Part shown: in pieces, positions 40,393 through 51,978 of the stretch
Position numbering within the stretch: position 1 is the first letter of the stretch
Layout: every line of letters begins with the position of its first letter
NCBI RefSeq assembly: GCF_949628215.1
Contig: NC_134288.1
Span: 10,299,682-10,363,681 of the forward strand
Direction: 5' to 3'
DNA: 64,000 nucleotides
Source of the DNA: Phalacrocorax aristotelis
Taxonomy: Eukaryota > Chordata > Aves > Suliformes > Phalacrocoracidae
Notes under the pieces: generated by a model
What the model was told of the DNA's origin: nothing
Database searches by the model: none
What the model saw: only the letters and a program-made list of their open reading frames with translations
Made by a program: the position numbers and the translations under genes

Positions 40393-43300
40393 GTAACGTA
40401 CCATCTGCTCTTAAGGTTGGGCATGCATGCTTTGAGAAGGAGAGGGGAGATAAACAAGACTCTGAGATTCTCCAGTCCTGTACTGGGTATCTGGGTTTCC
40501 AAAAAAGTTTCAAGTCCCTGTGGAGCACGCTTGTATTTGCTAGTTTAGAAATCTTCCCTTCTGCTTCTTGATCTGCAAAGGTCTTACCCCAAATGCTGGG
40601 GAACCGATGGGGTAAAAAGGGAAGAAGAATGTGCTGGAGCTGCTTTTAGTTCTGAAAGAGGGAAACGGGGTTGTGAAGGCACCACAAAATGGGTTTCAGC
40701 AACATAGTTTGAGAAGGATGCTTTGTCACCTGGGATGGCAAGCACAGGGCGATAGGACAGCACGTGGCAGGCAGTGGCTGGTCCCCTGTACCATCCTTGC
40801 TTTGCTGCTGGGGCTGGGGAGAGCAGGAGGTGGGAGAATAATTTCTTGCATATACAACAGCAACGAATTCTGTAAGGCAGCAGCCATGTTTGCTGCTTCT
40901 GCCTCTGTGAGAGGATGAGTGAAGGGCTCTTTGCACTCTCTTTGCTGTAGTGGCTCTTTGCCCCCCTCCTCCTTTTCATGGCTGAGCTCGGCTGCAGTGC
41001 CCCACCCACTTACCAATGGAAAGATGCTGTGACGAACAAGAAGCTTACCTGCCAGCAGTGTCCGCCAGGGACCTTCGTGGCACAGCACTGCACCAGCGAC
41101 AGACAGACAGTGTGCGCACCCTGCCCAGATTTGCACTACACACAGTACTGGAACTACCTGGAGAAGTGCCGCTACTGTAATGTCATCTGCGAGGAGAAGC
41201 AGGTGGAGGTGCAGCTGTGCAATTCCACCCACAACCGCGTCTGCCAGTGCCAGGACGGCTACTACTCGGAGATGGAGTTCTGCATCAAGCACTCCGAGTG
41301 TCCGCCAGGCTCTGGTGTAGAGAAACTAGGTAAGTTCCCTAGCCAGGCAGCTGTGGCAGTGGTGTGCATGTTTGCATGGCTCTTGTCATCCTGAAATATC
41401 TGCTGGAGCTAAAAATCAAGGAGAAATACAGGGACTGATGCTTGCCTGTAGCCTGACCTCCTCCCTTTTTGCTCACCAGTGCAGTGCTGTCCTTGCTGGT
41501 GTATGAAAATGCTCCTTGCCCCTTCTCCAAGGAGTTGTTTGTTTGGTTTTTTTCCCCCACTTTCACTTTGAAAACCTCTGAAATCCCCCAGCACCATGCT
41601 TAGATGGGCCGTGGCAATCGTGGTTGCCTGCTTCGCCTGCTGCGACAGGCAGAGCCGGGCTGTGATTCCCCTGTCCCTGGAGCAGCAGCTCGTCCTGACA
41701 GGGCTCTTGGCAGGTGGAAAGGTACAAGTGGCTCCTGCTCCTCTGTCAGCTCCCTCCTCCTTGCAGGCAGGTAGCCAGGGAATGGGGAATGCTAATTATC
41801 TGGACTGCAAAGGACTGCTAATGATGCAAGGGCTGGGCTGGTGATGGATTGTAGCTCTGGGGCTGGGTTTTGCGGTTTGTATTGAGTAATTTGGAGAGGG
41901 TGTATTCAAAACATGAAATGGATACATGGACAGGATCCAAAATAATAAAATCAGCCTTGTTCTGATTCACATCTGGGGGAGATTCATGAGTCTGAGACTC
42001 TGTCCCCTGGCGAGATGCAAGTCACAAGAGATTTTAGAGGGTTTATTTTTCCATTGTTTCCCCAGCAAAAATTGCCTGGTCCCTTAGTTGCCCCCATTTG
42101 TATGTGTGCTTACTTTCTAAAAATACAAGTTTCCTATGAATGGATTTCCCTCTCACTCTCCCCTGAATCACCAAGGACAGGGCCCTGTCTGGAAACCACA
42201 GCTGGGTATAATAAAACATTGTGGGCAGCATCAGCAAAACCAGCGTTATCTTGCTTCATGCTTTGAAGTGTGGAGGCTTTTGAAGTCCTCCCATGTGTAG
42301 CACAGATGAGCACCAGGCTCCCAGGCCAGAGGAGAAAGAGCTGTTGCCTTCAGCTGATGCTTATGGTTCAGGCTTGGGGTTTAAATTTTCTATAGGACAT
42401 GACTGTTAGAAAATGCAGTAATGCAACAAAAGGCGAACTATGTCTCCAAGCAATGCAGGGAAGGCTTTTGAAATTAAACAACAAATTTGGCTGGAGCGTT
42501 GGTGGTAGGTCTGAGGAGCCATGGGAGCAAGCATTTGAGGAGAAGCTAACTTTTTGTTATTATTATCTACTTTTTACAAATGGCTTGTTGTGTGGAGAAT
42601 GATAGCACCCCAGCCCAGACACCTGAACGTCACAGCAAGGACTGAGCACCCAGCGTGGGTGGGCAGAGCCTTGGGGCTGCGAGTGCTTGTGTCTGGATGG
42701 GGATGATGTGGACCCTGTGACTGTGAGCGGTGGCTGCGGGGCTGTGAGCAGACCTCGCTGGCTTTCGGGTTGGATGGGCACTGTGATCTGTGTGCGGTTC
42801 CTCTGGGGACACTGGGTGTTTTTGGATTTCCCATTTGCAAATACTGGCTCAGGTGTTGGGGTCATCAGCTGGGCCTGCTAGGATTTATTCTGGTAAAGCC
42901 AAAGTGATGGACCCAAATGGGTTGCAACAAGGTAGAAACCTTGTTCTTAAGCAGATGTATGAAGAGGAGATAAAAGGGGGGGTGAAATTTTCTCCTGTCA
43001 GGTCCATTCCCTCCTCTCCCAAGGAACGTGCAAGGCACCCTGGTGCAATCGCACCTGTGTGGCGCCATCCCTGTGAAACAGAGGTGGGTCTGGCCCAGAG
43101 CCCGGGTGGGAAACTGCAGCACTGCAGAAGCGAGCAGAGCTTTTACCTTGTCAGCAACTTTTACTTTCGCTTGGCCAGGAGCCTCCTGACTCTGCTGTGA
43201 ATCAAAGGGCTGGTTTGGCATTCAGCTTAGCCATCGTCCCAGCTGGTGTCACCTACCCAGGATGTAGCCCTTTTCAGTAGCAGATGGGACCTCCTCTTGT

Positions 43301-46300
43301 ATCTGGAGGCTGGTGACAACTTATCAGAATGTTCAAAATGTTTTCGACTGGGAGATGACTGGGCAAAGCGTTGCTGTTTGCCCTACAAGTGGATGCATGC
43401 TTCCCAGGGGAGCTGCGGGCAGTGATCATTTCCAAAACGTCACCCTTGTGCACAAACAGTGTCTGGCACTCTTTGCTCTGCCAGCATTGGCCTCAGCTCC
43501 TGCCCCTGCTCCCTTGCCGGCTCGTCACCGCAGAGGAGCGTGGCTGGGGAGGAGAAGGCTGACGGTGCCCTTGCCTCCCCTCCCTGTGCGCAGGTACCCC
43601 CTTCGAGAACACCCAGTGCCGCCCCTGCCCCCCCGGCTTCTTCTCTTCCTCCAACTCCAGCACCAAGCGGTGCCAGCCGCACCAGGACTGCAAGCAGCAG
43701 GGGAAGGTGACCAACGTGAAGGGCAACCAGTACCACGACACCCTCTGCACCTCCTGCAAACCTGGGAGAAGCAACAGCACGCAGGGACCAGGTAAGCCAC
43801 TGCTCTGTGGGCGGAGAGGGGGATGCCGGGACCACAATGCTGCCAGGGCAAGAGCAAACTTTCTGGTGACTTTTTTCCTACTTAGATGCAAAATTAGGTG
43901 AAACAGCTTGTACAAGTGTGGAGTGATCCATAACTAATAATAATTATGGATAAAATATAGACTGTGTGCCTGCTTCCCCTTCAAAGTTCAGTCATGTAGG
44001 GCAGGGACAGGGTACAGAGCTAAAGCTCTTACCAGGGACTGGGATAACAGGGGATGCCAGGACAGAGGACAATTTCAGCAGCCATTTGGCTGTAACTAAA
44101 ACTTGCAGTGACAACTGATGGTTGGCGGTCATGTAAACAGACGCGGTGTGAAGTGCTGTGCCACCCTGGCGTGCCTCCAGCTCTCATTTCTCCTGGCCTT
44201 TCAGCTTGTTTTCCAGGAAGCTTTTATTGCAGCCACAACTTGGTCTCATGCAGGTTGAATGGAGCAGAGTCCAAGGTACATTAGAGCTGAGCATAGGGTG
44301 GATTTTTACCTGTTAGGTCAAAATAGAGACATGGTGTGAACTGCGTACCATGATAGTGCAAACATACTGCTGAGCCTCAGTGGAGGCTGAAGGTTGGGCA
44401 GGAGCTGACAGTGAGCACAGATCATAGAATCATAGAATGCCAGGTTGGAAAGGACCTCCAGGGTCATCTGGCCCACCTTTCCTGGCAAAAGCACAGGGTA
44501 AAGGAGCAGGGGAGAGTGATGGGCTGGCTCCAGGGGTGCTTTGTAACATGCACCCCAACAAGTTATGGGATGAGAATGGGCCTGAAAACCATCTCAAGAG
44601 CCTGATGTCAGTTTTGGTGAGGCAGGCAGCTGTTTCTAACCACCCTCTCTACCCTGAGCATCCAGCCAAGATACACGGGGACAAATTCAGTGCAATTGAT
44701 CTGGGTGCTAGTGAACCTGCACCCTTGGACTTCACATCCTGAAAACTTCCAGTGCTGGGGACTCAGCTGCATCCCTGGGGAGGTTGTCCCAGTGATTGAC
44801 TCTTCTCACTGTCAAAAAAATTAATTTCTTCCATCAAGATGAAGTTTGAGCTTCAATACGAGCTTCTCCTCCGTGGTGATGCAGCAAGGAGGCTGTTCCC
44901 CCCAGCAGCATGTGAGAGGAGCTCTTGCCTTTCCATCCTCTCCTGGCACAGCCAACAAAGGGCACTTCTCCTTATGAAGCCTGACTCACACCATGAGCTC
45001 CTTGCCAGAAATGTGATTCCACCAGAGAGAGGAGATAGAAAGCTCTGTCATCAGCAGAATGCGGTCCCGGGGAAGGGGGGCAGTCAGGTGAGAGCAGCAT
45101 CACCAGCACGTGTGTTGCCGCTCGTTAGTCAATGGCAACCCACAGCCAGACCAGCCATTCAGCTATTTTTAGAGCGAGAGGAGGCCTGTCAGCAATGGGA
45201 GCCGAGGGATATTTTTAACTCTGGTTCATGGTGATTTCACTCGGGAGGCGCGCAGGCACCTGCCTTCCTCCCTGCTGCAGTAGCAATTGCAGGAACAATT
45301 CAGTATAAACCCCAAATTTGCAGGAGAGGCAGAATCTGGGCAAGGGAGCCTGACCCACCCCGCTATAACCAGTGAAACCATTCCCAGCTTACAAACAAGC
45401 ACAAAACTGGGCTTGATTGAGTAATTGTTTGGCCTTGATCTCTTGAAAATTCTTTGTGATTTAATTCCTTGTGCTGGATGCGCTCCTGCAGTGCTTTAAC
45501 CAGCTGGGGCAGGGTCTGTCCAAAAGCTCTGATCTGGGCTGTGCTTGGGGCTTGTCCTCTCCTGAGATGTAAAATCTGCATGATAAAACAGAAACTCACA
45601 GAAAAAATAGTGTGTGAAAACAGTTACTGCGATTACTTCTGGTTTTCTGTAGTTTCCCTCTTCCCCTACTTCCCAGCAGGGAGGAGCCTGGAAAAGGTAC
45701 ATTTACTTTTTTTTAAATTACAGGAACTTTTACATGTTGTTTTCTAACTGCCCTGTAAAGGACGGGCTGCTGCTGAGAAATCCAGGCTGCAGTAATGGCT
45801 GGACCCAGCCCTCCAGGGCAGTTAGCTGGCCGAGATGAGCCTTGGCCAGTTAATGATGCTGTATTTGGTGCTTTCCTCCATGTTCTTCCTTCCAGTCTCA
45901 CTTTTCCCACTTGAAAAATGCTTACTCTGACCTGCTGGTTCCACTGCACACCTGCTGGCAGCGCGAGCCGGCTGCCCTCCCTCTTCCCGCTTGATTTAGG
46001 CGAAGGATGAGCCCACTGCAAGCTCAGAGCCCCATCCAGCCTGACCTTGAACATTTCCAGGGGTGGGGCATCTGCCACCTCTCTGGGCAGATGTCCCATG
46101 GAGAGGCTCGGTAGGGCTGTGACTTACCCTCCTGGTGTCCCATGTTACCCTCCCTTTAACCTCCGGGCGGTCTTGTCTCACCAGCTCCAGGAGACGATGA
46201 CTGTGAGCAAGCCGTGATAGACTTTGTGGCATACCAGAACATCCCTATCAAAAAGGTGAAGCGCCTGCAGCAAATCCTGGAGCGCTCACCTAGGAAGCCA

Positions 46301-46462
46301 GCGCTGGACACCAAGGCACTCATCCAGGAGAAGTTCAGGGCTTTCCTCACCCACCTGAAAGAGGTGCGCTCCGAGGTCACCAAGGACCTGCTGAACGCGC
46401 TGCAAGATGCGAAGCTGCACTCTGTCAAGGAGAAGGTCCGCAAGCGTTTCCTCCTGTACTGA
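40351..46462 (+). CDS. TNFRSF6B: TNFRSF6B, decoy receptor 3 (4 coding exons)
   Basis: Secreted TNF-receptor-family decoy; the human protein binds FasL, LIGHT and TL1A and blocks their signalling. Coding exons: 40351-40392, 40951-41329, 43594-43791, 46185-46462, all with GT-AG borders and matching phases, giving 298 aa (human 300). Exon 1 adds MLSCHMPNLRCPSK before WLFAPLLLFMAELGCSA, forming a signal peptide. Then follow cysteine-rich domains with CQQCPPGTF, HYTQYWNYLEKCRYCNVIC, NSTHNRVCQC, CPPGSG, NTQCRPCPPGFF and DTLCTSC. The C-terminal part (CEQAVIDFVAYQNIPIKK...) is basic with no membrane segment or GPI signal, as in human DcR3. Three N-glycosylation sequons are visible (NST, NSS, NST). 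ATG 40351 has a purine at -3; ATG 40366 is an in-frame alternative (293 aa). HYTQ.WNYLE.CRYCNV separates it from osteoprotegerin, its closest relative. Confidence 0.93.
40951..41329 (+). CDS. TNFRSF6B: TNFRSF6B exon: signal core and CRD1-CRD2/3
   Basis: Opens with WLFAPLLLFMAELGCSA (hydrophobic core and cleavage region), then CRD1 with LTCQQCPPGTFVAQHC, CRD2 with CAPCPDLHYTQYWNYLEKC, RYCNVIC and THNRVCQC, and the start of CRD3 (CIKHSECPPGSG). It ends in phase 1 with CTAG|gtaagt. The acceptor is tttgctgtag. Confidence 0.95.
43594..43791 (+). CDS. TNFRSF6B: TNFRSF6B exon: CRD3-CRD4
   Basis: Encodes GTPFENTQCRPCPPGFFSSS, NSSTKRCQPHQDC and YHDTLCTSCKPGRSN, matching the DcR3 third and fourth cysteine-rich domains. 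Phase 1 at both ends, acceptor gtgcgcag, donor CCAG|gtaagc. Confidence 0.95.
44422..44890 (-). mobile_element. CR1 LINE 3'-end copy
   Basis: Starts with atcatagaatcatagaatgc and caggttggaaaggacctcca, the inverse CR1 3' end with its repeated terminal octamer. Further CR1-like blocks lie near 44770-44850 (gaggttgtcccagtgattga, ctgtcaaaaaaattaatttc). The middle has diverged or been rearranged. It lies in the last TNFRSF6B intron. Confidence 0.75.
46015..46115 (-). mobile_element. CR1 LINE fragment
   Basis: cccatccagcctgaccttga, acatttccaggggtggggca and ccacctctctgggcagatgt are inverse CR1. The minus-strand reading gives LPREVADAPPLEMFKVRLDG, the CR1 ORF2 C-terminus. It lies just upstream of the last TNFRSF6B exon. 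Confidence 0.85.
46185..46462 (+). CDS. TNFRSF6B: TNFRSF6B terminal exon: C-terminal basic domain
   Basis: Encodes DDDCEQAVIDFVAYQNIPIK and a helical, lysine/arginine-rich tail ending VRKRFLLY and TGA. In human DcR3 the basic C-terminus binds heparan sulfate. Two acceptors six bases apart (after 46184 and after 46190) both keep the frame. A CR1 fragment ends about 70 bases upstream. Confidence 0.94.
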
Positions 46463-46477
46463 GAACACGAACTGAAC

Positions 46478-46530
46478 TTTTTGGGTGGTTTTGGGGGTTT
46501 TTTGTGGGTTTTTTTTTTTTTTTTTTTCTT
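46478..46530 (+). repeat. T/G-rich tract with poly-T in TNFRSF6B 3' UTR
   Basis: Runs ttttgggggttttttgtggg followed by about 20 T, beginning some 15 bases after the TNFRSF6B stop codon. Confidence 0.7.
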
Positions 46531-48149
46531 CTGTGGCTTCATTAATTTATTAAGCATTCCAAACCTAACTTGAAGTACAGTGTATTGACGAATGATGGGT
46601 CAGGGTTGAAGCGTGCAGTGGCAGCTGCCATGGGTCTTCCTCTGCATGTGGCTGCATTGTTGCCTCCGGGATGGGATGCTGTGAGCAACAGCATCCCTGT
46701 GCCAGCAGCTGGTGCAGCTCCTGGCTGATTTTCCAGCCCTCAGCAAGGGACAATATTTTATCAGAAGAGAAACATGCAGCCAGGGTAATTTTTTCTGGGG
46801 AAGAACCCCGCTCCCCCTTTTAGGCAACTGTCTGGCTTTGTTTTAAACTGTGTGATTTTGTTTCAGTTGGTTTTATTTTGTTGTTGTTATTTAACAGTAT
46901 TTCCCACAGAGGATTCACTTGCATTTATTTGTCGTGCTTTAGTTCGGAGAAAGGCGTTTACTGCTGAGACAGACACTGGGTGAGGGATGTCCCTGGAGTC
47001 ACTGGTACAGCCACCTTTAAATTAATTTCTAAACTACCTGTTTTTATACCATATGTGAGAAATGTTTTCTAAAGAAAGAAATCAAAGAAGTTATTTTGTT
47101 ATATGATTCTCTGTCACCAGAGTCCTTTCCTAGTCTCATTTGGAGGAGCGAGGTGGTGTTGCGAGTCCCAGACCATCAGCTTCTGACTCCGCTTACCCTT
47201 GCCCACTTGTTACATGTGCTTCACCCCGTAATCACACGACACCAGCCATCCGCACGACACAACAGCCCACCGAAACCAGCCCCCATGGGTCACGGCAAGG
47301 CTGAATGGGAGCAGGATGTAGCTTCTCTGCATTGGGATTTGTTGCGGGTGCAGCCAGGGTGAAGGTCACCTCTCTTGGGTCAACCCAACCATGTCCCCCT
47401 GAGCTCCAGGTCTGTCCCCAGACCTGACCAGATGGTGCAGCAAATGAAGAGGCACTTAGCCAAGAGCCATGCCTTGGGGCCCTTGTGCTGACTGAAGGCG
47501 GGGGTTTTTCAAGCCTTGCAGATGTCACTTAGGGAAGTCAAGAAGGGTGACCCTCTCAGGCATTTTCCAGCCTGTGGCAATGATGACAGAGCCTACATTT
47601 TTTTCTGCCTTGAATGAGTTTGGCCTTTTAATAGATCTTTTTTAGCTGAGTCGTTGCCAGGAATAGTTTGTGGTTCAAAAGAGGAATATTTTCCCTCAGC
47701 TGTAAAAGCACTCTGAAACATGTGCTATGTGGAAGTGCCCCCACACTTCCCCCGTGCGAGGAAGGCTGACATAACTGAGAACAAGAGGGGATTTTAACCT
47801 CCCCTTGCTGCCCACATACACGTCCCAGGCTCTTCCTGCTGCAGTGACAAGTTGTTCATCCATGTCAGGCTGAATGAATGGGGCTGATCCTGGGGGCAGC
47901 ACTTGCCTTTTCGCTGCTCCAGAGCTCCAGAGTCCCTGGACATCTGCTTGCCTGGCTGTGCAGACTTGCAGCTGGGGATCCCAGGCTTGCAATTATCTCA
48001 CACTGTTTTTGGGCTCTGGGGATGAAGCAGTTCAGTGAACCTGACATTGCCTTGGGTCAGTTCAGCCAGGGACAAAGAGAAGCAGATGGCGGAAAAGCAG
48101 CAGAGGGGACCCCTCACTCACACCTCTGCACTGAGCCAGGGCTGATCCT

Positions 48150-48240
48150 GGCAATCCCCTCACAGCTTTGTCAAGCCTGGCCTTGAAATCCTACAATAAT
48201 AAACAGATAACCACAGACTGGGCAGTGATCCCCTGCTTCT
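48150..48240 (-). mobile_element. Decayed CR1 fragment (possible)
   Basis: cagctttgtcaagcctggcc, ttgaaatcc and gggcagtgatcccctgcttc resemble the inverse CR1 C-terminal region. It contains an AATAAA at 48198-48203 that might serve as a distant TNFRSF6B poly(A) signal. Confidence 0.4.
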
Positions 48241-51200
48241 CCCAGCACACATCCTCTTAGCTGGGCCTGCCCTGGCCTGGAGAAGAGCCCAGGAAACATC
48301 TTTTCTGCTGAATGTCAGTGCAGATGAGGGGTCGTTTGGTTTTTTTGTGTTGTTTTGCTGTTTTTATTTGACATCACCTGTGCTCTGTCCTGGACGTCAG
48401 TCTGCACAGATCCTTTGTCCATTCAGATAAAGCAAATGCAGTAGCTGCTTTTATAGGCTTGCTCCCACCAGGGGTTTGCAGGAGTTTATGTCCCACGCCC
48501 ATGTGTAGGTGTGAGGGTGAGGAGAGCCACCTGGCTTCTTCCCATCCCCCTGTGAAGTGACGCCTTGCTGAGCCCCTGTGGCCCTCCAAGCATGGGCTGA
48601 CCATGTCTGACCCGTCCTTGGAGGGGAGACGATGGCTGTCTGCCACCCGTGTGCCATGCCAGACTGCAGTGGGGGCCACAGACCTCAGCTCGCTGGAACA
48701 GGAGAGGATGGTTAAATACCTGGGGATCGCCCAGCCTGTGTCGGATGAGCTCTGCACTGCCAGGCTCCCCCAGCTGTCGGCCAGCACAACCAGGACAGAG
48801 GGTCAGGGGAAGGCAGGTGATGCCCTCCATCATCTGGCAGCTCCCCAGCTCAGTGCCACCAGTGTGACTTGATCTTCCAGGATGTCTCGTGAGCACCCAC
48901 GTGTTGTTATCTTGCTCTGCCGAGGTGGTTTTCACCTGACGGTGGCTTGGTGTGTGTTTAGGTGCTGGTGTCTTACAATCCAGCGCAGGCAGGTTGGAGC
49001 ATCCCTTTGGGAGCTTTCCAGGCAGGTGAGGTTTTGGGCACCTGTGCCTTTTGCAGGCTGTTTATAGGCAGTGCTAGACCCCCAGGTTTCCTTGCTGCTG
49101 TAGTCTGCAGTCTCCCCCCGACCAGGGTCCCCTCATGCTCAGTTAGTTGGAATTTGTGCAGAGCAAAGTTACTCCTTACATGGGCTCACAGATAATGTGA
49201 CAGCAGGGGATCTTTCTGGTAAATATTGACCTTTAAAACAGCATCCAAACACCCCAGCACGAGTCCTGCTTGGTTTCCAGGAAATGCACTTTGCTGGAAA
49301 AGCCTGCATGAGCACTGTGCGGTGCTGGCCCCAGCTCTCCCCGCCAGCCTCCCTGGCTCCACTCCCACTCCCTCGCAGCCAGACCACGGCAGGCAGTCAC
49401 AGACCAACCTCAGACTTATCATAAATTTAATTGGTTGAAAAGGTGAAATAACATGAGAGAATTAAAAACCCCTTTTGGTTTCCACTGAAGTTTCCAAAGC
49501 CCAGAGAGAGAAGAGGAACAGTTGGCAGTGTGACTGCTTGCCTTATACGCCCTGGCTAAGGACAAGTACATGGTAACATTTACATGTGGATGCCCCTCTC
49601 TCCTGGGAATGACTCAGGTATTTTGTACACAGAAGGTATTTTCCCAAATGCTATGGCCCAAAGGCCAAGGCCAGGCTATTCTCTGAGTCGGGCTTCCCTA
49701 TCACCCTATGCTGTTAAACAGTTAAAAGAGGAAACCCCCGCCACAAAACCACTAGTTTATTTAAACTGCTGAGGTACGGCCGTGTGTTAGATCTGTGCCA
49801 TGGGCAGACTCCGACAGCTCTCACTGCAGCCAGGTGTGGCAATGACTCAGGGCAGCAGCAGCTCCTCAAACCCACGAAACTGCCGTTGGCAGGAGCCGAC
49901 TTCCTCAGCACGAGAGCGGTTCGGACACGTTACACTTCAACGTAACGAGAATACCGTGTGTGCTGGCTCAGTGCTGGAGGGTGTGAAACAAGTTAGGTAA
50001 CCCTAGGTAAGGTTTACCCCTAGGTAAGGAGTCAGTGGGAGTTTTTCTCGTGAGGTCATGTGTAGCTGGTTCATGCCTCAATGTCACAAACAAGAAGAGC
50101 CGGGATTGCTAGAGGAAACCAAGGGGGGGATTTTTCAAGGTGTGCAGAGGGACGCAGTGGGGACACGACAGCACAGACTCATAATCCTGCTTATCAAAAG
50201 AGACTCCAGACACCCCTGCCCCTGGGTTTACAACCTAGTCACAAGACAGGTGAATGCACCATTCTGCCTGCAGGTTTCCCCACATTTTTGTTTTGCCAGA
50301 GGTGCTTCTTTGCCCCCGCCCCTGCCCTCTCATGGCAGCCGGCAGTAAGGGGTGGGCTGAGCCCTCCAGGCACTGGTGGGAGAGGACTTGGGGAGTGCTA
50401 ACACACAACAAACTTGTTTGAATTCACCCATCACTATTCCAAAAGGGTGCCCATTTTGTCTTCTTTTGAAGCATGCATCTTTTTTTCTCCTGATTGCAGG
50501 TTTTTTTCTTCTGATTGTAATCCCCTGTGTTGCATGCCCAGGCTTTCCCTGCTGAGACTCATCTCTTGCTGCTGCACGTTATTTCTGCAGCGACCCAATG
50601 ATGAGACCAAGCTCCTTCGGTGCCAGTGCTGCCAGTGGAGAGTGCCGGCCGTGCCAGGGAAGCAGAAGCGAGACTGAGGAAGTCGGTCGTGTCCAAGAGC
50701 AGGAGGAGAGAGATAGCTGAAGCGCGCAGAGCAAACCAACCGTGCGCAGTTCAGGGTTGCCTGAACTGGGGTGCCAAAGGATGTGACCTGAGAGAGGACC
50801 CTTGACACAGGCGGGGAAACGGGTGACGGAAATGCTCAGGACAAAGCCTTTGCCATGAAGCCCACCTGGTATCGCAGCACTGGTTTTCATTTACACCTCT
50901 ATTATTTTCCAGTCCTCCTTTGCTGCAGGTCTTTGCATGTGTTTCTGTGGAGACTCTATCTAAGCTGCCCATGGCTTTCAGGAGGTGAAGTCTCAAAACA
51001 AGCAGGGGAAGGAGAAGCTGCATTCCTGTTTCTTACAGAAAATGGTTGCTGAGGTGCAACTGACCTGCTCCACATCACCGGCGAGTGTGCTGGCTGCACC
51101 AGGGCATCGAGTTCGGCCTACTCTGCCTGTGGCATGTCTCCTCTTGCAGCGCCCAGAGGCCCATGCCTGGGCTCAGGTGCCACCAGCCTCAGACACACAC

Positions 51201-51815
51201 ACTTGTGGGACAAGGGAGGTGCTTTTCCCCCATGGGGTCTCACCCCTCATTCCCCTACCGCCATTTCCTCCCCTCCTCAGTTTGTAATTTCTGTTCCCTT
51301 CTGTGATCAAGGAGCTTCCTGAGAGTGGGATGTTTCAAAGAGAAAACAAGAGGACGCACAGCTGACATGACCCGTTCCCAACCTGGGCTGGTCGGATACA
51401 GGGGAACCGAAAGGTCAGGACCGTGGCGGGCTGCCGTCGGCTCGGCACACCAGGTGAGGAGATGGACCAAATGCTCTTGGGCTAAGCGTGGCTCATAGCC
51501 ATTGATCTCCACCTGGCCAGAGCTAGATGAAACTCTGCCTCCTAATCATTCTTCCTCATATTTCTTTTAATGAAATGAGAATTTTTTCCTTGTGTCAACA
51601 AAAACCAGAATTTGACTGATAAATCCTTTCAATGAAAATGTAAAGACCTTAATGAAAGACATTAGTGAAAAGAAAACAGTTTGGTTTGCTGATATCACAC
51701 CTCTTAAAGAAGCTCAAACACTTTGGCAGCCTGATGACCCTACAAGTGTTGCTGAAGGGTCCCCACTTCAGAGCCATGTCTGGCCTTGGGGCGCAGTGAG
51801 GGATGGGGACTCGCT

Positions 51816-51840
51816 CCCCCCGCCCCTTCCCCCGCTGCCC
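51816..51840 (-). other. G-quadruplex motif on minus strand
   Basis: C-runs of 6, 4, 5 and 3 separated by short spacers (ccccccgccccttcccccgc followed by tgccc). The minus strand gives four G-tracts with loops of at most four bases. Intergenic. Confidence 0.55.
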
Positions 51841-51942
51841 AGCTACCCACGTTGGTCCCCAAAGGCCTTTTAAAGGCCCCTTGTAAAATGCAATGAGCTC
51901 TCTAGGTTCTACATTTCAAAGGTCTTCAGAGGTCTTTGCATT

Positions 51943-51978
51943 AAGCATGTTCCAAAAAAAAAGCATGTTCCAAAAAAA
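51943..51978 (+). repeat. Short tandem duplication
   Basis: The unit aagcatgttccaaaaaaa occurs twice in direct succession. It is a recent replication-slippage type duplication with no coding context. Confidence 0.7.

Noticed and set aside
40726-41292. Minus-strand frame of 188 codons
   Set aside because: Antisense shadow of the GC-rich TNFRSF6B exon at 40951-41329; no similarity to any family.
41030-41320. Osteoprotegerin (TNFRSF11B) as an alternative identity for the receptor
   Set aside because: The cysteine-rich domains resemble OPG, but the WNYLExCRYCNV block, the total length of about 300 residues, the absence of death-domain-like repeats and the neighbours RTEL1 and ARFRP1 all indicate TNFRSF6B.
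50590-50677. Apparent exon with CQCCQW after an acceptor-like ttctgcag
   Set aside because: The cysteine pattern was checked against TNFR and zinc-finger families without a match. There is no partner exon or conserved context.
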